Part shown: positions 33,457 to 42,900 of the stretch, piece by piece
Layout of the letters: every line of letters begins with the position of its first letter
Numbering within the stretch: the stretch's first letter is position 1
Source of the DNA: Desulfoluna sp.
GTDB lineage: Bacteria; Desulfobacterota; Desulfobacteria; Desulfobacterales; Desulfolunaceae
Assembly: GCF_030145185.1 (NCBI RefSeq)
Contig: NZ_JAQYWB010000037.1
Location: 1-58,322 of the forward strand
Direction: 5' to 3'
Length of the DNA: 58,322 nucleotides
Position numbers and translations under genes: made by a program
The notes under the pieces: model-generated
What the model was told of the DNA's origin: nothing
The model's input: only the letters and a program-made list of their open reading frames with translations
Databases searched by the model: none

Positions 33457-33957
33457 ATGCTGACTCACAGACCCATAACGGAAAATGACTGGCCTCAAAT
33501 TCTTCAGATTCAAAAAGAAAGTTACGAAGAAAATCTTCAGGAGAGCCTCACCGCATTGCAGAGCCGCTGGCTCATGTCGCCGGATTTTTGTTTTGTCGCA
33601 GAAGCCGACGCCCTGGTCGTCGGTTATGCCCTGGCGCACCCCTGGAGAAATCATCACGTGCCGGCCCTGGGCATCCCCCTTGAGCCACCCGTCAACCACA
33701 CCCTCCTTTATATGCATGACGTGGCCGTCTCGTTAGCCTCCCGAGGCACTGGGGTTGCCGCACGTCTGGTCAATGTCCTGATCTCCCGGGCCACTGCCTG
33801 CCATGTGCCCCACATGGCCCTGACGTCTGTGCAAGGCAGCGCCCCCTTCTGGGAAAAATATGGTTTTCAGGTTGTGGAGTATGGCGGTGACTTGACGGGC
33901 TATGGGAAAGGAGCGGTCTACATGAAAAAGCACCTCAATCCCCATGGGGACGCCTAA
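33457..33957 (+). CDS. GNAT-family N-acetyltransferase
   Basis: 166 residues. Motif A is 'LYMHDVAVSLASRGTGVAARLVNVLISRA', with the acetyl-CoA-binding RGTGVA loop. Motif B is 'MALTSVQGSAPFWEKYGFQVVEY'. N-terminal 'RPITENDWPQILQIQKESY' is the usual first helix. A small-molecule or amino-acid acetyltransferase is most likely; substrate unknown. It faces the minus-strand lipid cluster tail to tail. Confidence 0.9.
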   Translation: MLTHRPITENDWPQILQIQKESYEENLQESLTALQSRWLMSPDFCFVAEADALVVGYALAHPWRNHHVPALGIPLEPPVNHTLLYMHDVAVSLASRGTGVAARLVNVLISRATACHVPHMALTSVQGSAPFWEKYGFQVVEYGGDLTGYGKGAVYMKKHLNPHGDA

Positions 33958-34071
33958 CCCGGCTCGCCCGGAAAACCTGCGTTCAAGGCGACACACCTTG
34001 CCGAGGCTCTTTTCATTTCACAAAAGCGGAAAAGAGTGACACGAATTGAAAAGGATGGCGATGGCGGCTGT

Positions 34072-35262
34072 TTATATGTCGTTTGCAGAAAGCCGACGCG
34101 CGACAGAGGCAAGAAGGGAATGGATGCGCCCCTGGGTGGCATACATATGGGGAGTTGCGGTGAGAATATCCACGTATTTCCCGGAGCCTGCGAGCGTCAT
34201 AAAGTGAGACATGCCCTCACCGCAGGGGGGGATAAAGAAACAGGCCTCGGGGTCGAAACCGCCACAGGCATATCTTTCCATGGGCATCTTTCCGAGATTG
34301 GATATCACAGCGGACGCGGAGTACAGATCCGTCGCTTGACTCTCCGCCGCAGACTGCCGGTAGACTCTCTTCATAAGTGACAAAGGGATAAAGGAAAGGA
34401 CAGGATACCACGAAGGCAGGGATTCATTTTGCCCCGCCAGGAGTAATGAGAGTTTGCCCTGGACGGATGTCACGGTGTCTTGATCTGACACCTCAAAATG
34501 AATCATGCTGGACAGATTATTGGTAGAACGAAGCCCCGGGATTCTTTTCCTCATATCCACCGGGATCAGAAAAGAGACTCGCCCCGGTTGATACTTCCAG
34601 GCTTCTTCGGCAAGTAAAATCGCCAGCTTTGAAACAAGATGCTTGAATTTTCCTTCCAGCCGGATGCGTTGCCAGGCGACGGCCTGGCTGTCTCCCTGGG
34701 ATTTACCCGTTGGAATGATGCAATCACTGGGCCTTATTTTGGTCGCACTGTTTTGGTTTTTATCGCGGGTCATGGAGGAAATGTCCATGTCTGTCACCCG
34801 TGAACGCGAGCCCACCGGTTTTTTTCCGTTCAGTGCAGCGAAAACATCTTCAACCCAAAGCTGAGTTCCACGGCCATCCATCATCCCATGGTTGGTTCTA
34901 AAAACGATCCGCGTTGTGTCCCCGGGCAAAAGCACAACCTGAGAGGTCGGCCCCTTCACCGGATGAAGAGGCTCCGTTAAAAACGGCGCGTTCAATGAAT
35001 GGAACCCATCCCACGCAGAATCCCGGATGACCTTCACCGATGCCGAGCCCCCTGAGGCCACCCATTTGGCAAAGCAATACCGCCCCTTCAAGCGCAGCCG
35101 ACTCCCCGGATGTGCGCGGCACGCAGCATCCACGGCCTTTTGTAACTCAACCTCATCAATGGTCCCCACCCCTTCCACCACCAACTGATTGGCGAAAGGC
35201 CTGGCCGCCCAATCGGCAACCAGGAGCGTTTTTTCGGCAGGAGATAATTTTCGACTGAACAT
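34072..35262 (-). CDS. Condensation-domain/PapA-like acyltransferase
   Basis: 396 residues; the ATG at 35262 has GGAG about seven bases upstream. The active-site motif HxxxDG appears as His125 to Asp129 in 'RTNHGMMDGRG', and the DFGW-equivalent region is 'VISNLGKMPMERYACGGF'. Such stand-alone enzymes esterify alcohols or amines with fatty or polyketide acyl groups carried on CoA or ACP, as in PapA proteins and wax-ester synthases. As the last gene of the lipid cluster it could attach the synthase product to a head group. Donor and acceptor are not readable. Confidence 0.82.
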   Translation of the reverse strand: MFSRKLSPAEKTLLVADWAARPFANQLVVEGVGTIDEVELQKAVDAACRAHPGSRLRLKGRYCFAKWVASGGSASVKVIRDSAWDGFHSLNAPFLTEPLHPVKGPTSQVVLLPGDTTRIVFRTNHGMMDGRGTQLWVEDVFAALNGKKPVGSRSRVTDMDISSMTRDKNQNSATKIRPSDCIIPTGKSQGDSQAVAWQRIRLEGKFKHLVSKLAILLAEEAWKYQPGRVSFLIPVDMRKRIPGLRSTNNLSSMIHFEVSDQDTVTSVQGKLSLLLAGQNESLPSWYPVLSFIPLSLMKRVYRQSAAESQATDLYSASAVISNLGKMPMERYACGGFDPEACFFIPPCGEGMSHFMTLAGSGKYVDILTATPHMYATQGRIHSLLASVARRLSANDI

Positions 35263-35347
35263 CGCAACAGACTCCATAAATAAAAATAAAGAACAGGAAT
35301 AACAAACAAATCCGGCGGCATGGTGACTTAACCCGGGGTCCCGGAGA

Positions 35348-36598
35348 TCACCCCCTGCTCGCCAGAGGGACTCGTTTAACAGATTGAATCGGCGTGGCTT
35401 TTCCATCTCGCACTGTCACCGCATCATGGATCGGGGCATCATCCCAGTCCCGCAACAGGGCTTCGGCAGAGGCGACCAGAAAGGCATCGTTGGGGACACT
35501 GACCCCGGAGTTGATCCGGACGGCGTTGCCCACTTTAACCCGGTGGCCGATCGCGGCCCCTAAAAAATGGGTTTCACTGTCTGCCAACCCCTCCCCGGTG
35601 TTTGCACAAACAGGGATGGATTTTCCAAAAGAAAGGTCCAGGATGGTGGCTCCGAAGGCCATGAAGCTGTCACGCCCGAAGAGACACATCTGATACCCCC
35701 CACCGGAGGAAACCATGGCACCGGGGTAGGCCACCGAAAGGTTTAGCATGGCACGTGTCGGCAGGTAGGCCTTGCGACCCACAACGCTCATCTGAACAAT
35801 AGAGTAGGGATCAATCACCGCCTCTACGCCAATATAACATCCCCGGACTACCGAAAAGGCTCCGATCTTTGCGCCTTTTTTGACGGTTGAAAACTCAACC
35901 ACCGCCGTCGGGTGAATGTCCGCCCCTTTTTCAATTTCGTTAAGCTGCTGCATCACCTTCCACTTGTTAATGGAGCGGGATTTCATCAGGAGCCGTGTGA
36001 TTTTAAGGGCCTTTTTAAACATCGAAGAGGACGTGAATTCACGTTTCCCTTTCTCCATCGCATAGCTCATCGACAAATGGTTCACACGCAGGATGTGCGT
36101 CCAGTGATCCATCTGAAACACCATCTCTGTCCCCAGCCAGAACGGTTGTTTCTCGGAGATCCCAAGGGCCGGGTGTTTCACGGCGGTCACCACGTCGTCC
36201 GGGTCCACCGCCCGCAGGTCAAGTTCCGTCACCACGACAGGGCACGTTTCAAACTCCGGGCGGGCACCTGGCAACATCCACGCCATCTCATACATCCCAG
36301 GCCCGTCCAACTCCTGTAACGCACCTGTCGACGACAACCAGTGGCTGTTTTTCACGCACAGGCGGCCATAATCACCTGCGATTATTTTTTCCACCAGCTC
36401 TGAAGTGAACCATGTGCGATCCGAAAAAAGAAAAAAAGGCTCATCGTCCGGGACCGCATCCACCCAGGTTACACCGGCGTCATTCAGCGCATTGCGTTGA
36501 ACCTCCGATAAGGGCTGATCCATAATCCGGGTTTTTCCAATCCCATCGCCAAAGGGGTTGATCGTCTTGTTCGTTTCAACACAAAAGGCTTTGATCAT
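35348..36598 (-). CDS. Left-handed beta-helix (hexapeptide) protein with N-terminal nucleotidyltransferase-like part
   Basis: 416 residues from the ATG at 36598 with AGGAG six bases upstream. The N-terminal half begins 'KTINPFGDGIGKTRIMDQPLSEVQRNAL' and includes 'DEPFFLFSDRTWFTSELV', recalling sugar-1-phosphate nucleotidyltransferases, though a clean GxGxR signature is missing. The C-terminal half (about 235-385) has hexapeptide repeats ('ADIHPTAVVEFSTVKKGAKIGAFSVV'), the left-handed beta-helix of acyl- and nucleotidyltransferases. Set beside a glycosyltransferase, it may supply or modify an activated sugar. Function is tentative. Confidence 0.7.
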   Translation of the reverse strand: MIKAFCVETNKTINPFGDGIGKTRIMDQPLSEVQRNALNDAGVTWVDAVPDDEPFFLFSDRTWFTSELVEKIIAGDYGRLCVKNSHWLSSTGALQELDGPGMYEMAWMLPGARPEFETCPVVVTELDLRAVDPDDVVTAVKHPALGISEKQPFWLGTEMVFQMDHWTHILRVNHLSMSYAMEKGKREFTSSSMFKKALKITRLLMKSRSINKWKVMQQLNEIEKGADIHPTAVVEFSTVKKGAKIGAFSVVRGCYIGVEAVIDPYSIVQMSVVGRKAYLPTRAMLNLSVAYPGAMVSSGGGYQMCLFGRDSFMAFGATILDLSFGKSIPVCANTGEGLADSETHFLGAAIGHRVKVGNAVRINSGVSVPNDAFLVASAEALLRDWDDAPIHDAVTVRDGKATPIQSVKRVPLASRG

Positions 36599-36642
36599 GC
36601 CCATCTCCTGCGTTCCGTTAAATAATGCCTCTGGCACGCCCT

Positions 36643-37830
36643 TCAGCTTTTCAATTCCTCAAGGCATCGTGCTGCTTTTTCCGCTCCCCCTGCCTTCACA
36701 AAGGACGCCTTGATTCTGAGCGCATTCTCACGGTAGGAGGGGTCATGAATCAGCGTCATCACCGCATCGTGCATGTCACTGGGTTTAAAACGCCGATACT
36801 TGAGTCGGAGCCCGGCACCGGCGGCAACCACCTGGCTCGCTACTTTTGACTGGTCATCTTTGATGGGGGTGACCACAAGGGGCAATCCGTTCATCAGAGA
36901 TTCACAGACCGTATTATGCCCGGCATGGCTGACCACACAGTCCACATGGGGCAAGACGTCCAGTTGAGGGATGCGCTTTCGGATGATAAAATTATCCGGT
37001 ATCCTGTCAAAAAAGTCACCCGGTGCAACCGCCACCACGGTCAGGTCCCGGTGTTCAAACGCCTCAACAATTTTACTGAAAAAGGCTTTTCCATGGTCTT
37101 GATTGACGGTACCCAGGGAGATCAAGACCTTGGGTGTGGTCGTTTTTTTCAGTCTCGCAAAGGGAAAAGGCGTCGTATCGATACGATGGGTAATCGAAGG
37201 ACCGACGAAGCGATAATGATCCGGGAATCTGCAGTGTTCCCCCACAAACAAAGGCGATGAAAAGATAACGGCAAGACGCGCCGATGTATTCACCTTTTCG
37301 TTGCAAGCCACTCCGACGCTCTGCTGGAATTCAATCATCCGGTCGTGTTCCCACTGATTCACCCGATGAAAGCCTTCTAAGGGTTCCTGAACGCCTGCGG
37401 AGGTGGTGCAGAAGGTGGCGTAAGGGATTTTTTTCTGCCATGCGACCACGGCACCGGCAAAGGCCTGTTGATCGTTAATGATCACATCCGGCTTCACCCG
37501 TTCGACGATGGACGCCACCCCTTGCATGGTTCCTCTGGCCATGGGAATAAAGACATCTTCATATAAAAACTTCAAACTTTGCAGACCCGAGACAGACGGA
37601 GATTTTTTAACTATCTTTCGATAATCCTCCGGGCCCATGTTGTCTTCTACGGCCATAAAGGTTCCCCCCTTGGGCAACCGGTCCCCTAAAGGGCCGTCAC
37701 CGCCCACAAGCAGAGCCTCGTGGCCGGCCCAAAGAACCTCATGCCCGCAGCTAAGCAGCTGAGCGCCGACGGAGAGCGTTGGATTGATATGCCCCGCCAG
37801 GGGTGGAACCACAAAGAGAAAGCGCCCCAT
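36643..37830 (-). CDS. GT1-family (MGT-type) glycosyltransferase
   Basis: 395 residues, ATG at 37830 after AAGGG. N-terminal 'FLFVVPPLAGHINPTLSVGAQLLSCGHEV' and the C-terminal nucleotide-sugar motif 'VVSHAGHNTVCESLMNGLPLVV' followed by 'DDQSKVASQVVAAGAGLRL' are typical of the UGT/macrolide glycosyltransferase group (GT1). These add sugars to lipids and natural products. In this cluster the acceptor is most likely the lipid made by the two synthases. The gene ends 44 bp before the hexapeptide gene. Confidence 0.92.
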   Translation of the reverse strand: MGRFLFVVPPLAGHINPTLSVGAQLLSCGHEVLWAGHEALLVGGDGPLGDRLPKGGTFMAVEDNMGPEDYRKIVKKSPSVSGLQSLKFLYEDVFIPMARGTMQGVASIVERVKPDVIINDQQAFAGAVVAWQKKIPYATFCTTSAGVQEPLEGFHRVNQWEHDRMIEFQQSVGVACNEKVNTSARLAVIFSSPLFVGEHCRFPDHYRFVGPSITHRIDTTPFPFARLKKTTTPKVLISLGTVNQDHGKAFFSKIVEAFEHRDLTVVAVAPGDFFDRIPDNFIIRKRIPQLDVLPHVDCVVSHAGHNTVCESLMNGLPLVVTPIKDDQSKVASQVVAAGAGLRLKYRRFKPSDMHDAVMTLIHDPSYRENALRIKASFVKAGGAEKAARCLEELKS

Positions 37831-37860
37831 AAATTTACCCTTCCAGAGTCCGCACACACA

Positions 37861-38634
37861 TTATTGACATGTTAACCACCTCGTCACCTGTTCACAGAGC
37901 TCTTCGGTTGCCTCCCATATCACCGAATGGGTACACCCTTTGATCACTCTGAAGTCGCATTGGGGAAGGAGGGACTTGAGGATCTCGCCTTTGTCCCGGA
38001 TATCTGAGTGTTCGCCGTAAATAGCAAGTACCGGGCAGGCAATCTCTGCCAGGGAGTGCTCGGAAATGGGCCTGAAATTCCGGATATCATGGACCAGTGA
38101 GGTGCCATAGACCAGCCCATGGGCATTGTCTGCCAGCCGGTTACGCTTTCGGGAGCTGTGACGCCCGAGCCACGTTTTAAACGACGCGGCAATGGCCCGG
38201 TCACGGGCATCTCCCTCAAGCGAAAGGGTCTCTGTCATGTCCGCGGCAAATCCGCTGTCCCCGATGTGGGCATCAATGAGAACAATCCCCGCTGTTCGTT
38301 CCGGATAGGCCAGGGCAAACGCCAGGTTGAGAATCCCGCCAAAACTGTTTCCGACCAGGTAAACAGGATCCACCAGGCCCAACCCGTCGAGGAGAGCCGC
38401 CAAATCCGCCACAAAATCAGGGAGGGTGTAACCGGATTCAGGTCGCTGTGTTTTGCCATGCCCCCTCAAGTCATACATCAGGGCACGAGCGAAACCTGAA
38501 ACCCGGGTACCCAGTGTAAAATACCAGCTCGACAGGTTGTCCATGATCAACCCGTGATGAAAGACAACGGTCTTCTCTCCGGACCCAAGATACTGATAAT
38601 GAATATCAATCGCATTGGCTCTAATCACTGCCAC
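37861..38634 (-). CDS. Alpha/beta hydrolase 1
   Basis: 257 residues. The nucleophile elbow is 'VGNSFGG' (Ser97), the oxyanion region 'VVFHHGLIMD'; the acid is in 'LAIYGEHSD' and the base His in 'VIKGCTHSVIWE'. It overlaps the next upstream hydrolase by 14 bp. In such clusters hydrolases often act as thioesterases or acyl-releasing enzymes. It shares the 'LMYDLRGHGKTQR' signature with hydrolase 2, so the pair likely arose by duplication. Confidence 0.9.
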   Translation of the reverse strand: MAVIRANAIDIHYQYLGSGEKTVVFHHGLIMDNLSSWYFTLGTRVSGFARALMYDLRGHGKTQRPESGYTLPDFVADLAALLDGLGLVDPVYLVGNSFGGILNLAFALAYPERTAGIVLIDAHIGDSGFAADMTETLSLEGDARDRAIAASFKTWLGRHSSRKRNRLADNAHGLVYGTSLVHDIRNFRPISEHSLAEIACPVLAIYGEHSDIRDKGEILKSLLPQCDFRVIKGCTHSVIWEATEELCEQVTRWLTCQ

Positions 38635-39388
38635 AAAAAAACTCCAAAAATTGATGGTTTACCTCACCGGAACACTCCACAGGCAGATAATGCCCCCCAG
38701 GCAAGACGACAAGGGTTGAATCCGGGATGTTTCCCGCGAGGCGCTGACCGGCATCCCTGCAGGAGGAGTGGTCCCCATACAGAAGCAGGGCGGGGACGGA
38801 CAGGGAGGCCAACAGGGCATCGTCTATATCCGGTTCTTTTTGGAGGTCGGAAAAAAGGGTGCTTTCACACGCCAGATATTCGAGTGAGGCCCTTAATTTT
38901 CGCGCCTGCCGTTTGCCGCTGAGAATCAACCCCTGCAACCAGGACGGCAAGGCCTCAATCATCTCCTCCGGGCTTCGGTTAAGGAACACCCCCATCTCTG
39001 CCAGATCCGACGGCGGGAGCGGAGCGTCCACGATCCCCAGTTTGTTTATTTTTTCAGGATGGCTGAGTGCATAATTCAAAGCAACCAGGCCCCCGTAACT
39101 GTGGCCCGCAAGGGAGAGGGTCTTTAACTGAAAATGGTGAATCACCGCGTCCAGATCACCCACCATAGAGGGGATATCAAAACCGGTACGGACCTTTTCA
39201 CTTTTGCCATGTCCCCGCATATCATACAGAATCACCCGATGGGTTTTCGCCAGCAAAGGGGCTGCGGTAAAATACCACATGGCCAGGCTGCCCACCAAAA
39301 GCCCATGCAGCAAGACAATGGTCTTCTCGCAATCCGGGTTCAGTTGCTGCACATGAAGCCGGGTGCCGTTTGCGTTCAGGTAAGGCAT
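38621..39388 (-). CDS. Alpha/beta hydrolase 2
   Basis: 255 residues with 'AGHSYGG' (Ser97), 'VLLHGLLVGSLAMWYF', Asp in 'LLLYGDHSS' and His in 'LPGGHYLPVE'. It overlaps the ACP gene by 13 bp at its start and hydrolase 1 by 14 bp at its end, so the three are translated together. One of the two hydrolases is a candidate thioesterase that frees the finished chain from the ACP; which one cannot be decided. Confidence 0.9.
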   Translation of the reverse strand: MPYLNANGTRLHVQQLNPDCEKTIVLLHGLLVGSLAMWYFTAAPLLAKTHRVILYDMRGHGKSEKVRTGFDIPSMVGDLDAVIHHFQLKTLSLAGHSYGGLVALNYALSHPEKINKLGIVDAPLPPSDLAEMGVFLNRSPEEMIEALPSWLQGLILSGKRQARKLRASLEYLACESTLFSDLQKEPDIDDALLASLSVPALLLYGDHSSCRDAGQRLAGNIPDSTLVVLPGGHYLPVECSGEVNHQFLEFFCGSD

Positions 39389-39666
39389 GAGTCAATGTAA
39401 TCCACCACCTCAGCCACGCTCAGGTGAATGATCGCGTCCAGTTCCATGGCCGAGAGCCACTGGGCAAAATCAACCCTTTCTCCGTAATGGTCCCTGATTT
39501 TTTCGGCAAATTCCACAATTTCAATGCTCTCCATCTCAAGGTCGTCTGCAAACGTGGTTTCCAGCACAATGTCCATATCATCCATGTAGTCTTCTCCGAT
39601 AACGTCACGAATGAAGCCCGCCACCGTCTCCAGGATGTTACCTTTTAAAGATTCTTCCATTATCAT
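39376..39666 (-). CDS. Free-standing acyl carrier protein
   Basis: 96 residues. The phosphopantetheine site is Ser47 in 'FADDLEMESIEIVEF', within the usual four-helix fold. Length and acidic nature fit ACPs. Its presence between the synthase genes and the hydrolases suggests that it takes over the acyl chain for tailoring or supplies a starter unit. The start could also be the ATG two codons later. Confidence 0.92.
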   Translation of the reverse strand: MIMEESLKGNILETVAGFIRDVIGEDYMDDMDIVLETTFADDLEMESIEIVEFAEKIRDHYGERVDFAQWLSAMELDAIIHLSVAEVVDYIDSCLT

Positions 39667-39973
39667 TATTATGACCTTCTATGGTTAAAGTGGGTGGAAA
39701 AACATGCCTCTGGAGGCCAGGGGCTGATTCACTTGGCCCCAGATTTCTCGCGTTACCCCGAACGTTATTTCGGCCTCCGACAGGGTTGGCTCCGTGGCGG
39801 CAAATTCGATAGGCTTTGATCGGCATACCGGCCTGGGTCATCCTTTCCGCCGCAGCCTTAAAAAAGTTCAGAAAAGAATGGACCGAAACGATGATCAAGG
39901 CAGAAATAACTCCGACGGCAAGGAGGGCGAGAAAGTCACTTTCGCGATAAACGCCTTGAAAACAGGTCTTCAC
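39638..39973 (-). CDS. Hypothetical small membrane protein
   Basis: 111 residues from a GTG three bases after the stop of the KS-AT-DH synthase; the end overlaps the ACP start by 29 bp. One clear membrane helix at about residues 14-34 ('LALLAVGVISALIIVSVHSFL') followed by an amphipathic segment and a Gly/Asn/Arg-rich tail. No ribosome site is evident, so expression would need coupling to the synthase. I do not recognise a family. It may be chance coding in an intergenic gap. Confidence 0.4.
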   Translation of the reverse strand: MKTCFQGVYRESDFLALLAVGVISALIIVSVHSFLNFFKAAAERMTQAGMPIKAYRICRHGANPVGGRNNVRGNARNLGPSESAPGLQRHVFPPTLTIEGHNNDNGRIFKR

Positions 39974-39976
39974 AAG

Positions 39977-42900
39977 TCAGAAGAACTTTTTGAACTTGAT
40001 ATGATCGGTCCCTTCGGGGACCACCGATGCCACCGAATAATTAGGCTCGGATGCCGTCATGAGCCAGTAGGTCTCACCGGAAGGCCCCACCGCTTCACAC
40101 CGCCCGATGGTCTCCTGCCCAATCAAAGAGATCTCGGCTGGATAGACAGGTGAAATCCCCTCGGCAAACAATCGATTCCGAACCGCGTCCTTTAAAACAA
40201 TCAGCGTGTTCAACCACGCCCTCTTCCGTTTGGGTTCAATGCGGTCATACAGCGCTTTTTCTGCCTGCGTACAATATCGTCGGCTGATGTACTGGGTGGC
40301 GTTGGCCGTTTTATAAACATCCCGGTAAATCAAAAAATCGTTCTCATCCACAGAGGAGAGAAGGTTTGATCCGGCGTCTCGCATCACCTCAAAGAGCGCC
40401 TCGTCCGTATCAAACCGCCTGTCATCCCACCCTGTAACCCCCGCCCAGAGAGTGCCACCCACCGTCAACTCCATATCTGCCGATGCGGAGCCCGGTTTCA
40501 TGGGATACGCTTTCACCAGGCAGTCCACCTCCTCACCGTCCCCTGGGTTATCCGAATAAAATTCGATTTTCCCTATCCGGATGGGCATGGCGAGCCTGTC
40601 TGTCTGAGTCATTTCCATGACCCAATAGCCAAAGAGCTGCCCCGCATTATCAAGCAACGACCCTTGCCCTTCTGCCGCGGTGATGACCCCGCGGATGCCA
40701 TTGTCCCCTAAGGTTCCAGTCTCCTTCACGCCCTGATAGGCCGGGCCGTGAAACATCCACCCCTCGCGGTAAAGCCTGTCACAGGAGACCGGCGCTTTTT
40801 GGGGATTCCGCAGAAGAAAGGGGGCCGGTTCAGGTGGGGTCGGGTAGGTATCGGCGAGTCGAACCCTGCCGGAGAAATAGCCTTTAATGACCATCTGAAC
40901 ATATTCTACGCCGTCATAGTCGGCTTCAAGTTCTGCCGTAAAGGGCTGGCTCAGATCGATCCAGTTAAACGCCTGTATCTTTTCAATGGCCGTAACTTTT
41001 TTACCTGGAACCATTTTTTTAGCGTATTCACACAGAATATCGATGGACATGGTCATGGGCACCACCGGAAATTTTTCAGATAGCTGGGTGCAGCCCTCAC
41101 TTTGTGGGAACAATGAATGATCGATCAGCCAGGGGTATCCCTCAAGGGAAAGATCCAGTGCGCAGGTTCTCTTCCTTGCCCCCGGATCCTGGTCAACAGG
41201 GGCTGCGGGAAGACACCTTTTCTGGCTTTCCGGCAGGGACTGCCACGTCTCAAGGACTTCTTTATGCATGTGGACAATACCGTTCAGGGTCTCCTCATAC
41301 GCCGCCAGCACAGGATGATTCTCAGAATTTGTCAGCACCGCTGAGGACGCAGGCCCAACGTGTGAGAAGTCGAGGCGGGTCTCAAGCCTGACCAGTGGAA
41401 CCCCCAGCGTCAGGGGCATCTCCATGGCCGTCCCCCCCGAAGGCACGGATAAAGGCTCTGCCAGCATCCCAGCCCCCGGAAGATCCGGTTCCAGCCCTTC
41501 AATAAAACAGGCGGCAAGGGCCCTTCTCAATTGGCGCATCCCGCTCATTTTCGGGGTATTTGTGTTGATGGCGGCAAACTTTTTGCCTTTTAAAATGTCC
41601 TGAACAAATCCGGTGAGGCTTCCGGTCCCGGCCTGAATAAAGACCCGAACGCCCTCCTCATATAATGTTAAAATAAGCTCTCGGAAACGGACCGGCTTGA
41701 CCAGGTGATCGAGCATCAGAGCCCTTAAGGCCTCCCGCTCTTCTGGATACGGCCCGCAGGTTGTCGCAGACCACAGGGGTGTCTTCATCCTTCCGATATC
41801 CAGCGCATCGAATTTTGCTCGATGAACACCCAGTGAATCAGCGTACAAAGGAGAATGGAACCCGGATCTAAAGGGAAGCTTCAGACACAAGATCCCCTCT
41901 TTTTTCATGGCATTAAGGGCCGCATTAACGCTTGCATCAATCCCGCACAGGATCACCTGATGAGAGCAGTTGTCCGTGCTCACGCAGATATCCTCAAGGT
42001 CATCAAAGAAGGATTCCGCGGTCCGGATATCGCATCCTGCCGCAGCAAAGGCCACATCCGGCACCTCTAAGGACCCGGCCTCCAGATTCTGAATAAATTC
42101 ATCGAGGCCCTTCGAGTCGATGACACCGGTGGCGATCATCCCGGACCACTCTCCGATGCTGTGCCCGGCGACCACATCGGGGGTTATTCCCAGATCACCC
42201 AGCAGGGAGTGGACAAATTGATTGACGCGGATAATCCCGACGCCGGTCTCTTCAAGGTTCTCCGGGTGCAGGCAACCCGGCAGGGTTTTATCAAAAAACG
42301 CAGCCACATCGTCGAGCTTCGGTTCAAACGCACTGTCCACCCCAGGAAACAGAAAGGCGGTTTTCCCGCCCCCTGTCACCAACCCTTCAGACGTATAATA
42401 AATATCCCCACGCCCTCGCCAGGCCCCACCCCGAAGGATTATTTTCCTGGCCTTGTCCCGCTTTTTTTCATCTGGATTAAACACCACAAGCCGGAACGCG
42501 CCTCCGTCAAGGCGTGTCTCTCCCTTTTCAAGGGCATCCAGCACCTCCTCCCGGGACCCAACGCTGATCAAGAGGAGGGGCTCCGCCGCCTCTTCCAGGG
42601 GGGCCGGCACGGGGGCGGTTGAAACAGAAGCCTCGGCCTCCCTGTCATGCTCGGACATCACAAGATGCACATTGACCCCGCCAAAACCGAAGGCATTGAC
42701 ACCAGCGATTCGCTGGAGCCCTTCGGAATGCCAGGGCTCCGCCTGATGAATCAACCGGAACCCGGTCGGGTCGAGGGCCTCATCCGGCTGATCACAGTTC
42801 AGGGAGGGGAAGCGAACCTTATGATAAAGGGACAAGGCGGTCTTAATAAACCCGGCGACCCCGGCTGCCGGCATACAATGACCAATCATGGACTTGACAG

